Both the position numbers and the translations under genes were made by a program. A stretch of DNA of 64,000 bases from an uncultured Oscillospiraceae bacterium. GTDB lineage: Bacteria > Bacillota > Clostridia > Oscillospirales > Oscillospiraceae. The notes beneath the pieces were generated by a model. It saw only the letters and a list, made by a program, of their open reading frames with translations, ran no database searches and was not told the origin of the DNA. Location: assembly GCA_900757655.1 (NCBI GenBank), contig CAAEOT010000029.1, forward strand, positions 1 through 64,000. Reading direction: 5' to 3'. Positions 52,003 through 59,287 of the stretch are shown in pieces (the first letter of the stretch is position 1; every line of letters starts with the position of its first letter).

Positions 52003-52887
52003 ATGGTGCAGGGTGTCATCATCAAGGCGCTCAGCGGCTTTTACTATGTGGCCGCCGGCGATCAGATCGTGGAGTGCAAGGCCCGCGGCCGCTTCCGGTA
52101 CGACGGGTGCAGTCCGCTGGTCGGCGACCGCGTGGAGGTCAGTTTTGACGCGCACGGTAAGGGCCGCATTGACACTGTTCTGCCGCGGCGCAATGCGTTC
52201 ATCCGCCCGGCAGTGGCGAATGTTGACCAGCTTATCATGATCGCGGCGAATGTGAACCCCGTTACGGATCCGTTTCTGATTGACCGTGTGGTCGCCATCG
52301 CGGAAAATGCGGACTGTGAGCCGGTCGTCTGCCTCAATAAGTGCGACCTTGACCCGGCGGACCATCTTTATGACATTTACCGCTCCATCGGCTTTCGTGT
52401 CCTGCGCACGAGCGCGGCGACCGGGCTCGGCGTCGGCGAGCTGCGCGATGCGCTGCGCGGAAAGACCAGCGCCTTCACCGGCAACTCCGGCGTCGGTAAG
52501 TCGAGTCTGCTCAACGCGCTCGATGCATCGTTCGGCATTGCGACCGGAGCTGTCAGCGAGCGGCTCGGCCGCGGCAAGCACACAACGCGCCATGTCGAGC
52601 TCTATGCGCTTGGAGCGGATACGTTCGTCGCCGATACGCCGGGCTTTGCCTCGTTTGAGGTGGACATGGTCGACCCCATCTCGTGCGAAAATCTGCAGTA
52701 TGCGTTCCGGGAGTTCCGGCCGTACATCGGCCAGTGCCGTTTTCGCGACTGCGCGCACCTGAAAGAGCCCGGCTGCGCCGTCCTCGCCGCCGTGGCGGCC
52801 GGCAGGATCGCGCCGGAGCGCCATGAGAGCTATGCGCGCCTGTACGCGCTCTCGGCCCAGGTCTGCGACTGGGAAAAGAAAAAGTGA
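52003..52887 (+). CDS. rsgA: small ribosomal subunit biogenesis GTPase RsgA
   Basis: Circularly permuted GTPase that checks late 30S assembly. The 294-residue product has an N-terminal OB fold, G4 NKCDL before G1 GNSGVGKSSLLN, G3 DTPGF, and the C-terminal zinc group with CRFRDCAHLKEPGC. AAAGGAG lies upstream. It closes the priA-to-rsgA block; rpe and thiN, usual next genes in Bacillus, are absent. Confidence 0.96.
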   Translation: MVQGVIIKALSGFYYVAAGDQIVECKARGRFRYDGCSPLVGDRVEVSFDAHGKGRIDTVLPRRNAFIRPAVANVDQLIMIAANVNPVTDPFLIDRVVAIAENADCEPVVCLNKCDLDPADHLYDIYRSIGFRVLRTSAATGLGVGELRDALRGKTSAFTGNSGVGKSSLLNALDASFGIATGAVSERLGRGKHTTRHVELYALGADTFVADTPGFASFEVDMVDPISCENLQYAFREFRPYIGQCRFRDCAHLKEPGCAVLAAVAAGRIAPERHESYARLYALSAQVCDWEKKK

Positions 52888-52893
52888 CGCACC

Positions 52894-52951
52894 AAAGCAC
52901 CGCCCTCCGCATACACTGTAGGGAGAACCTGCAAGCGGAGGGCGGTGCTTT
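52894..52951 (+). promoter_or_regulatory. 17-bp hairpin with SigK/SigE-like -10 in its loop, overlapping the RBS of the next gene
   Basis: aaagcaccgccctccgc (52894-52910) pairs perfectly with 52935-52951, which ends at the ATG (52952) and contains the only RBS (GGAGGG). CATACACT (52910-52917) at the start of the loop matches the SigE -10 exactly, and AC lies 17 bases upstream as in SigK promoters. A start near 52923 would remove the left arm. Confidence 0.65.
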
Positions 52952-53107
52952 ATGTTTCGACGGCGGGGGATTTGCTTCTGGATCGGCATCGCGTGTGTGG
53001 TCGCCGGTGTGTTCATCATTCTGGCGCTGGTGCTGCCGGCCGGCTTCTGGTGGTTTGCGCTCGGCGGTGCGCTCATTGCGGCGGGCGTTTGGCTGCTGCG
53101 CTGTTGA
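52952..53107 (+). CDS. 51-residue two-helix membrane protein
   Basis: ATG 52952 to TGA 53105-53107 encodes MFRRRGICFW followed by two hydrophobic helices (about residues 9-30 and 34-50) joined by a Gly/Trp turn (PAGFWWFALGG). The basic start suggests the N-terminus is inside. No known family recognised. The mother-cell-like -10 motif upstream and the sipL gene downstream suggest a sporulation-stage protein (inference). Confidence 0.6.
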   Translation: MFRRRGICFWIGIACVVAGVFIILALVLPAGFWWFALGGALIAAGVWLLRC

Positions 53108-53112
53108 TGGCG

Positions 53113-53141
53113 GCATAACCGGTGCGTGCCCGGCATAAGGA
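53113..53141 (+). promoter_or_regulatory. SigE-like promoter of sipL (candidate)
   Basis: GCATAA (53113-53118), 15 bases, CATAAGGA (53134-53141), about 30 bases before the ATG. It is close to SigE spacing with a partial -10 match. sipL is a SigE-regulated gene in C. difficile. Confidence 0.35.
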
Positions 53142-53170
53142 TGTACAAAAACGACAAGGAGCACATCTTT

Positions 53171-54670
53171 ATGGAACTACAACTGGGCAAGCAGAAACGC
53201 ATGATGTACGCGCGGGTGTTTAACCGCACGGAGGAGGAGACCTGCAGCGCGGACGCCGTTGTGCCCGATGCGCTGGGGGATATCGGCGCGATTGTGGTCA
53301 CAGAGGGTACATTCTGCCTCTGGAATCTGGACTTTTCGGACAAGAGCGCGCAGATCGAGGGCAGCGTCGCGGCCGACGTAGTCTATGCGGAGGAGGGCGG
53401 CGCGCTGCGCAGCTTCCCGGTGGAGCTGCCGGTGAAGGTGCGCATCAGCGGCGAGACGCTCTCGCCCGATGTGCGGCCATGGCTGCGGTGCACGCTCACT
53501 GCGCTGGATGCGCGCGCGGTCAATTCGCGCAAGGTGCGCGTCACAGCACGGCTGAGCCTGTGCCTGCGCGCCTACCGGGAGACGGAGCTTGCGCTCACGG
53601 ACCGGATCGAGAGCGACGGCGGCGCAGTATTCACGCGCACGGAAACGCTCTGCTTGCAGATTCCGGTGTCTGTGGAGGAAAAGACATTCACCGTCTCGGA
53701 GACGCACCGCTTCGCGTCCGGGCAGCCAGAGGCTGACCGTCTGCTCTGCCACACGGAGACCGTGCTGATCGATGATGTCAGTACCGTCGGCAGCCGCGTC
53801 ATTTTTCAGGGGCGCGTGTGTGCGTCTGTCTCCTATCTCCAGCAGGGGCAGATGTGCCCAATGGTTGAGAGCTTTGAGACACAGTTTTCGCAAATGCTCG
53901 ACTGCCCGGCGGACACATCGCCGTGTCTGATGCACACGGCTGTCAATCTCACGGCAGCCTACCTGAACGTGAGCGCCGCGGCCGATGGTGCGGTGCTGGA
54001 GGCGGAGTATCATCTCGTCGCGCAGACGGTGTGCCTTGCGGATGCGGAGGCAGATTGCGTGACGGATGCCTACTGCAACACGGCCGAGCTCACGCTCGAG
54101 CGCGAGACGGTGCCGGCCGGCACCGTGCAGCCGGGAGAACCGCTGCGCCTGACGGCGGAGGGCACGCTCGCGTGCGAGGCCGCCTCGCTGACGGTTGTGT
54201 CCCGGCGTGCCGTGGTCTGTGGCCTGGCGGAGGATGGCTGTGACGTGCTTGTTCGCCTGCTCGTGACGGATGCCGAGCAGCGCGTATCCTGCATGGAAAA
54301 GCGCCTGCACCTGCCGCTCGAGGCGGCAGAAGGTGCGCGGCTGGAGCTGCTGAGCGTGCAGCCTGAGGAGCCGGCTGTCACGGTCACGGCGGACGGATTC
54401 CTGATCCGTGTGGCAGTGACGGCGCGCACAGTCGCGCTTCAGGAGTCCGGCTTCCGGCAGGTCACCGGGGTGACGGTGCAGGAGCGCGTCTGCCCGTATG
54501 CCTCCGTACCGTCGCTGACGATCGTACGCTGGGGCGGGGAGGACCTGTGGACGCTTGCCAGACGATACTGCTCGAGCGAGCAGCTTATCCGCGAGACGAA
54601 CGGCCTCACGGATGATGCCGCCATGGCCGAACCGCCGCAATATCTCCTCATTCCCAAGACGCAGGTGTAG
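53171..54670 (+). CDS. sipL: SipL-like spore coat morphogenetic protein (SPOCS/DUF3794 + LysM)
   Basis: The 499-residue product has repeated SPOCS (DUF3794) modules, visible as recurring 'DVVYAEEGGALRSFPVELPVKVRI'-like segments, and a C-terminal LysM motif (LTIVRWGGEDLWTLARRYCSSEQLIRETNGL, about residues 446-476). This is the architecture and length of SipL, which binds SpoIVA through LysM to place the coat around the C. difficile forespore. ATG 53171 follows AAGGAG at 9 bases. A SigE-like promoter lies just upstream. Confidence 0.88.
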   Translation: MELQLGKQKRMMYARVFNRTEEETCSADAVVPDALGDIGAIVVTEGTFCLWNLDFSDKSAQIEGSVAADVVYAEEGGALRSFPVELPVKVRISGETLSPDVRPWLRCTLTALDARAVNSRKVRVTARLSLCLRAYRETELALTDRIESDGGAVFTRTETLCLQIPVSVEEKTFTVSETHRFASGQPEADRLLCHTETVLIDDVSTVGSRVIFQGRVCASVSYLQQGQMCPMVESFETQFSQMLDCPADTSPCLMHTAVNLTAAYLNVSAAADGAVLEAEYHLVAQTVCLADAEADCVTDAYCNTAELTLERETVPAGTVQPGEPLRLTAEGTLACEAASLTVVSRRAVVCGLAEDGCDVLVRLLVTDAEQRVSCMEKRLHLPLEAAEGARLELLSVQPEEPAVTVTADGFLIRVAVTARTVALQESGFRQVTGVTVQERVCPYASVPSLTIVRWGGEDLWTLARRYCSSEQLIRETNGLTDDAAMAEPPQYLLIPKTQV

Positions 54671-54696
54671 TTTTCGCGCAAATATGCGGATTTTTC

Positions 54697-54725
54697 TTGC
54701 CACGCGGCCTGGAGTGTGCTAAAAT
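54697..54725 (+). promoter_or_regulatory. SigA-type promoter of yebC
   Basis: TTGCCA (54697-54702), 17 bases, TAAAAT (54720-54725), 33 bases before the ATG. Confidence 0.75.
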
Positions 54726-54743
54726 GTTCAAAGCATTTTAGCA
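54717..54743. promoter_or_regulatory. 10-bp palindrome across the yebC -10 and start site
   Basis: tgctaaaatg (54717-54726) and cattttagca (54734-54743) are exact complements with a 7-base centre. It spans the -10 and the expected +1, where an operator would block transcription. The RBS starts one base after it. Confidence 0.6.
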
Positions 54744-54758
54744 AGAGGAGTTGTGACT

Positions 54759-55490
54759 ATGTCCGGACATTCCAAGTGGCATAATATACAGAAGACCAAA
54801 GGCGCGCAGGACGCCAAGCGTGCGCAGGCGTTCACGAAGATCGCCCGCGAGATGATCGTGGCCGTCAAAGAAGGCGGCAGCGGCGACCCCAATAACAATT
54901 CCCGCCTCGCAGCTGTCATCGCCAAGGCGAAAGCCGCCAACATGCCGAATGACAACATCAAGCGCACGATCGACAAGGCGCTCGGCTCCGGCAACACGGA
55001 TAACTACGAGTCCATCACCTACGAAGGCTACGGCCCGTCCGGTGTTGCCATCATCGTCGAGACGATGACCGATAACCGCAACCGCACCGCCTCTGAGGTG
55101 CGCCACTACTTTGATAAGTACGGCGGAAACATGGGCGCGACCGGCTGCGTGTCGTGGTCGTTTGATAAGAAGGGCGTCATCGTCATCAATGACGAGGATC
55201 AGGAGCTCGACGAAGACAAGGTCATGGAGGACGCGCTCGAAGCCGGTGCGGCGGACTTTGCGCCCGACGAGGGTGTTTACACGGTCTATACCGATCCCGA
55301 CGATGTGGCGTCGGTGGCCGAGGCGCTCACGAATGACGGCTATGAGCTGCTGAGCGCGCAGGTGGAGATGGTGCCGCAGAACACCATCAAGCTCACCGAC
55401 GAGGGCGATATCAAGAATCTCCAGAAGATGCTCGACATGTTCGAGGACAACGAAGATGTCCAGAACGTGTGGCACAACTGGGAAGAGTGA
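54759..55490 (+). CDS. yebC: YebC/PmpR family protein
   Basis: A 243-residue member of the YebC/TACO1 family, described as transcriptional regulators and, more recently, as translation factors for proline-rich stretches. Signatures: MSGHSKWHNIQKTKGAQDAKRAQAF, PNDNIKRTIDKA, YEGYGPSGVAIIVE and GCVSWSFDKKG. ATG 54759 follows GAGGAG at 8 bases. It is the last housekeeping gene before the recombinase. Confidence 0.94.
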   Translation: MSGHSKWHNIQKTKGAQDAKRAQAFTKIAREMIVAVKEGGSGDPNNNSRLAAVIAKAKAANMPNDNIKRTIDKALGSGNTDNYESITYEGYGPSGVAIIVETMTDNRNRTASEVRHYFDKYGGNMGATGCVSWSFDKKGVIVINDEDQELDEDKVMEDALEAGAADFAPDEGVYTVYTDPDDVASVAEALTNDGYELLSAQVEMVPQNTIKLTDEGDIKNLQKMLDMFEDNEDVQNVWHNWEE

Positions 55491-55499
55491 GCTGCCTGT

Positions 55500-55515
55500 G
55501 AAACGCATGCGTTTC
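55500..55515. repeat. 16-bp perfect palindrome after yebC
   Basis: gaaacgcatgcgtttc is fully self-complementary, 10 bases after the yebC stop. It may be a weak terminator or a protein-binding site near the edge of the island. No T run follows. Confidence 0.5.
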
Positions 55516-55602
55516 CGGACACAAAACAGCATATTTGACGGATAACATGGCGCTTTGCGGCTTCAAACGTCGTTTCCTGCGGGAAAACACGGCGTCAGCT
55601 GC

Positions 55603-55636
55603 GACATACATGGCCACCTCTGTTGTGACATACATG
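55603..55636 (+). repeat. direct repeats upstream of the recombinase gene
   Basis: GACATACATG occurs at 55603-55612 and 55627-55636, 24 bases apart, the second abutting the recombinase RBS. They could be recombinase arm/core sites or a regulator's operators. Confidence 0.45.
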
Positions 55637-55650
55637 AGGAGGACAGAGGT

Positions 55651-56547
55651 ATGAAGATGCAAAGTGCTGTCGATGAGTATCTGGTTGAGATTGAGGTTCG
55701 CAAGTATACCCCGAAGACGATTCGGAGTTACCGGTGTAACCTCAATCTCTTTTTGCGTTTTTGCGCAGAGAAATTGCACGTCGAGACTGTCGAGGCGCTC
55801 ACGCCCGCAGTTGTGCGGCAGTTTTCACGCTGCATGAGCGAGGCAGGGCGCAAGGGCACCTATATCAATGGCGTGCTCAAATCGATCAAATCGTTCATTC
55901 AGTATTGTTATGAGGAAGGATACGGCGGCTTTGATACGCGCAAGACGTTCAAGTGGTGCAAGGAGGAGAAGCCGGTCATTACCGCGTTTTCTCCGGAGCA
56001 GGTGCGGATCATGCTGCAAAGCTGCCGTGGGCATGATTATCTCTCGCTGCGCGACTATGCGATCCTGACATTACTCTTTGAGACCGGGATTCGCTGCTGG
56101 GAGCTGTGCTGCATCCGTGAGGAAGACATTCACGACGATTTTATCATCATCAACGGCAAAAACCATAAGCAGCGCGTGGTGCCGATTACGCCTGTCCTGA
56201 AAAAAGCGATGCTCAGATATGAGAGCGGTAAAGAGAAGTACTTTATGCTTCGCCCGCATGATGCGTTTTATTTCCTGTCGTTCCATGGCAGGCAGTTGAC
56301 GGACGGAGCTGTGGAGTATGTTCTTCGCAAGCGCGGAGCGGGGATAGAAGGTGTTCGCGTGTCACCGCATACATGCCGACATTTTTTCGCGCAGCAGCAG
56401 GTGAAAATGGGAACGGATCTCTATACGATCAGTCGTTTGCTGGGGCATGAGAATATCGGGATCACGCAGACTTACCTGAACAGCCTGCGCGACCAAGAAG
56501 TGATTGAGATTGCCAAGCAGAAAAGCGTGCTGATGAATATGCGATAA
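55651..56547 (+). CDS. tyrosine recombinase/integrase
   Basis: A 298-residue XerC/D-like site-specific recombinase with an N-terminal SAM-like core-binding domain (about residues 1-95) and a catalytic domain holding Arg148 (GIRCWE), His240 and Arg243 (HTCRH), His266 (GHENIG) and the nucleophile Tyr275 (TQTYL). Size and simple layout resemble the integrases of small islands, integron-like cassettes and ICEs rather than XerC/XerD housekeeping copies. It sits between yebC and a defence cluster, so it is the likely mover of the island. GAGGAGGACAGAGGT precedes the ATG. Confidence 0.92.
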   Translation: MKMQSAVDEYLVEIEVRKYTPKTIRSYRCNLNLFLRFCAEKLHVETVEALTPAVVRQFSRCMSEAGRKGTYINGVLKSIKSFIQYCYEEGYGGFDTRKTFKWCKEEKPVITAFSPEQVRIMLQSCRGHDYLSLRDYAILTLLFETGIRCWELCCIREEDIHDDFIIINGKNHKQRVVPITPVLKKAMLRYESGKEKYFMLRPHDAFYFLSFHGRQLTDGAVEYVLRKRGAGIEGVRVSPHTCRHFFAQQQVKMGTDLYTISRLLGHENIGITQTYLNSLRDQEVIEIAKQKSVLMNMR

Positions 56548-56590
56548 ACCGCGGCGCCTTCTTTTTGAAGAGAAGGCGCCGCGGTATTAT
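56548..56590 (+). terminator. strong hairpin after the recombinase gene
   Basis: accgcggcgccttct (56548-56562) pairs perfectly with 56571-56585 around TTTTTGAA, then ATTAT. The stem begins right after the stop codon. Confidence 0.8.
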
Positions 56591-57064
56591 ATTTGTTGCG
56601 ACTTGCTGTTATCACGTTGGCGATTTCTATTCGGACAATGCGCTTTGGCCTTGGATTGGGGATATCATCCGCGATTTGTAGCCCTGCCGGGTGTAGGTGG
56701 TGTATGGGAAAATGTTTCGTTCAGCCGCTCATTTATCTCTCAGACGAGCGTTACGAGCATACACCCTCCTACATAAAAGGAACCGTTTCTTGCGTTCAGC
56801 AGAAGAAGATCAAAAACGCGATTGTGCAAAATGAATATCTTTGCGATGCAAGCAACAGCTAATATATTTGAGAGACAGGGATCAAGCAGATATTCGCGAA
56901 AATAGTCTGTCGGATAAAGATATAATTACGCGAAAGACTTTGAAGAATCAGGGATTTTGTGTTATACTTAATCACTATCTATCTTAATTACTCACTGTAA
57001 GATAAGGATCATATCAAAACCATCTTAGCAGACAGATGATTCCGCAGAGAAGGAGAACGAGTAA
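56586..57064. other. lower-GC intergenic region between recombinase and defence genes
   Basis: About 480 bases with no convincing gene. One frame (56593-56862, TTG start) could encode 89 residues but has no RBS, no recognisable family and composition like non-coding DNA. The region is much more AT-rich than the chromosome before it and carries the promoter of the methyltransferase gene (56940-56968). It may hold remnants of a lost gene or an attachment region. Confidence 0.6.
56940..56968 (+). promoter_or_regulatory. SigA-type promoter of the defence operon
   Basis: TTGAAG (56940-56945), 17 bases, TATACT (56963-56968), about 97 bases before the methyltransferase ATG. An AGAGAAGGAGAA RBS precedes that ATG. 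Confidence 0.65.
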
Positions 57065-59281
57065 ATGGCTATTTTGGATGAACTGGTAACACAGATAGAA
57101 AACCCGGATCTGCGCGCGCGGATCGCTGTCGAGGTGGAGAAGTTGGCGAAGCAGAAGAAATTCGGCCTGGTGTTTGAAGAGCACCTGCCGGAGTGTACGC
57201 CGCTGTGGGATATCCCGGTGAAGGCGGGGCGCAAGGCTGCGCTCAAGACCGGCCATGTCAACGATTTTTATACCGTGCTCGAGATCGAGGACGGCGTTGC
57301 CACCTGCCTCAACAAGGACAAAAGCGCCACGGCAGAGTTCCCTGTGGAGGAGCTTGTCTGCGTGGCGGAATTTGGCGAGCCCATTTACCCCTATCTCAAG
57401 CCCATCGACACGGTCTGCAACGCGCCGGACAGCGACCTGTGGCACACGCTGATTGAAGCGGACAACTACCATGCGCTCCAACTGCTGGAGTACCTCTATG
57501 CCGGAAAGGTGGATTGTATCTACATCGACCCACCCTATAACAAGGAGGACTCCAAAGACTGGAAATACAATTGCAATTATGTAGATAAGAACGACACCTT
57601 CCGCCACAGCAAGTGGCTGTCTATGATGCAAAAACGTCTCCGGCTTGCAAAGGGACTATTAAATCCAAACGATTCTGTGCTGATTGTAACGATAGATGAT
57701 ACTGAGTACTTGCATTTGGGGTGCTTATTAGAAGAAGTATTTCCTGAGGCAAAAATAACGATGGTCAGCTCAGTGATAAATCCTGCAGGAAAAGCAAAAA
57801 AAGGTGGTGTTGATTTTTCCAGAACGGATGAGTACATCTATTTCTTGCAATTTGGGAATAGTGTTGTTTTACCCGAAGTGAGGGATGTGTCTAAAACACC
57901 AATCGCATGGGAGACTTTCCGAAGACATTCTTTGGCAAATGGGCGAGGAAAACACGGAGTTGGAGCCTGCGGTCCCAATCAGTTTTATGCCATCTATGTT
58001 GACAACAAGACTAAGAAGATTGTAGAGTTTGGGGAACCTTTGCCTGAGGAAATGTCGCGCTTTTCTGTGAAGCAAATAGAAGGGTGTACAGCGGTTTTTC
58101 CAGTAAGAGATAATGGCATTGAAATGAATTGGGCGGCTCCGCCATGGACAGCTAAGAAACTATATGAGGGTGGATATCTTCGTGTTGGTAATGCAACGAT
58201 GGATAAGCCGCAGCAGTATACAATCAAATATCTGACCAAAGGCGTAATAAAAGATGTAGAGCAAGGGAAGGTGACAATCGAAGGCATAGATGATGAAGGA
58301 TATATCATTGGCTATTATGAAGCAGGGCGCGCAAAGGTTCCAACAACTGCGTGGTCAAAGATTGCCCACAATGCAACTTCGTATGGTACAGACATTCTGA
58401 ATAAAATATTTACTGACGAAAGGTTTAACTATCCAAAATCTCTTTATGCTGTTCGAGACTGTCTGACCTTATTTTTAGCGAATAAGCCAAACTCGCTGAT
58501 TGTGGATTTTTTTGCTGGCTCTGGAACTACACTTCACGCTGTCAATCTACTAAACGCAGAAGATGGCGGTCAGCGAAGATGTATCATGGTTACAAATAAT
58601 GAGGTGTCCGAAAGTGAAGCAAAATCACTTACGAAACGAGGATATCAAGCCGGAGACAAGGAATGGGAACAGCTTGGTATCGCACAGTACGTTACCTGGC
58701 CTCGGACAGTCTGCTCAGTTTTGGGATGCGATGTGAAGGGAAAGCCTTTAGCTGGGGATTATGGAGTAGAAGCTGAAGACTATGTAATTGATGAAGAAAG
58801 TGCAATAGTATCAAAAACAACAGGAAAACCTCTTAGGACTACCGTGTATAGGAAAACGATGAGGCAGCTTTATCCAAGCCTTGCTCAGATGGAAAAGGCC
58901 GATGGCTTCAAGGCCAATGCCGCTTTCTTCAAGCTGGGCTTCCTCGACAAGAACGCCGTTGCCCTCGGCAGACAGTTCAAGGAAATGCTGCCGACGCTGT
59001 GGATGAAGGCGGGCGCACACGGCGCGTGCCCCAACATCGGCGAGACCGTGCCGGAGATGCTCATCCTGCCGGATAACAAATTCGCGGTGCTGGTGGACGA
59101 GAGAGCATACATGGCATTCGCAGAAAAGCTGGACGAGCATCCTGAGATCGAAACGGTGTTCCTCGTGACGGACTCAGACAGCGGCTACCGGGACATGATC
59201 TCCGGACTGGATGTCAAGGAAAGCTACCAGCTCTACAGAGACTATCTCGACAATTTCCGCATCAACGCGGTCAGGAGGTAA
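57065..59281 (+). CDS. type III-like site-specific DNA adenine methyltransferase (Mod)
   Basis: A 738-residue beta-class N6-adenine methyltransferase. The catalytic DPPY (Asp155-Tyr158, in CIYIDPPYNKED) comes before the SAM motif FAGSG (483-487, in VDFFAGSGTTLHAV), the order seen in type III Mod proteins, with the target-recognition region between. It would mark host DNA and guide its partner helicase/nuclease. The N-terminal 190 and last 130 codons are GC-rich, but about 57640-58880 is AT-rich with different codon use, which points to replacement of the recognition part. The DEAH helicase gene follows after 6 bases. Confidence 0.9.
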   Translation: MAILDELVTQIENPDLRARIAVEVEKLAKQKKFGLVFEEHLPECTPLWDIPVKAGRKAALKTGHVNDFYTVLEIEDGVATCLNKDKSATAEFPVEELVCVAEFGEPIYPYLKPIDTVCNAPDSDLWHTLIEADNYHALQLLEYLYAGKVDCIYIDPPYNKEDSKDWKYNCNYVDKNDTFRHSKWLSMMQKRLRLAKGLLNPNDSVLIVTIDDTEYLHLGCLLEEVFPEAKITMVSSVINPAGKAKKGGVDFSRTDEYIYFLQFGNSVVLPEVRDVSKTPIAWETFRRHSLANGRGKHGVGACGPNQFYAIYVDNKTKKIVEFGEPLPEEMSRFSVKQIEGCTAVFPVRDNGIEMNWAAPPWTAKKLYEGGYLRVGNATMDKPQQYTIKYLTKGVIKDVEQGKVTIEGIDDEGYIIGYYEAGRAKVPTTAWSKIAHNATSYGTDILNKIFTDERFNYPKSLYAVRDCLTLFLANKPNSLIVDFFAGSGTTLHAVNLLNAEDGGQRRCIMVTNNEVSESEAKSLTKRGYQAGDKEWEQLGIAQYVTWPRTVCSVLGCDVKGKPLAGDYGVEAEDYVIDEESAIVSKTTGKPLRTTVYRKTMRQLYPSLAQMEKADGFKANAAFFKLGFLDKNAVALGRQFKEMLPTLWMKAGAHGACPNIGETVPEMLILPDNKFAVLVDERAYMAFAEKLDEHPEIETVFLVTDSDSGYRDMISGLDVKESYQLYRDYLDNFRINAVRR

Positions 59282-59287
59282 GCGGAC

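Noticed and set aside
50299..53343. Minus-strand open frame of about 1014 codons antisense to prkC and rsgA
   Set aside because: It has no family signature or RBS and is explained by GC-rich codon bias of real plus-strand genes; the plus-strand products are unmistakable.
56593..56862. 89-codon plus-strand frame after the recombinase
   Set aside because: TTG start without RBS, no recognisable domain, AT-rich composition; treated as non-coding remnant.
55500..57064. CRISPR array
   Set aside because: The only repeats are two 10-base copies; no regularly spaced repeat-spacer pattern occurs here or elsewhere in the window.
57065..59281. Frameshift or fusion inside the methyltransferase gene, suggested by the composition change
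   Set aside because: The reading frame is continuous and all motifs are in order, so domain exchange is more likely than damage.
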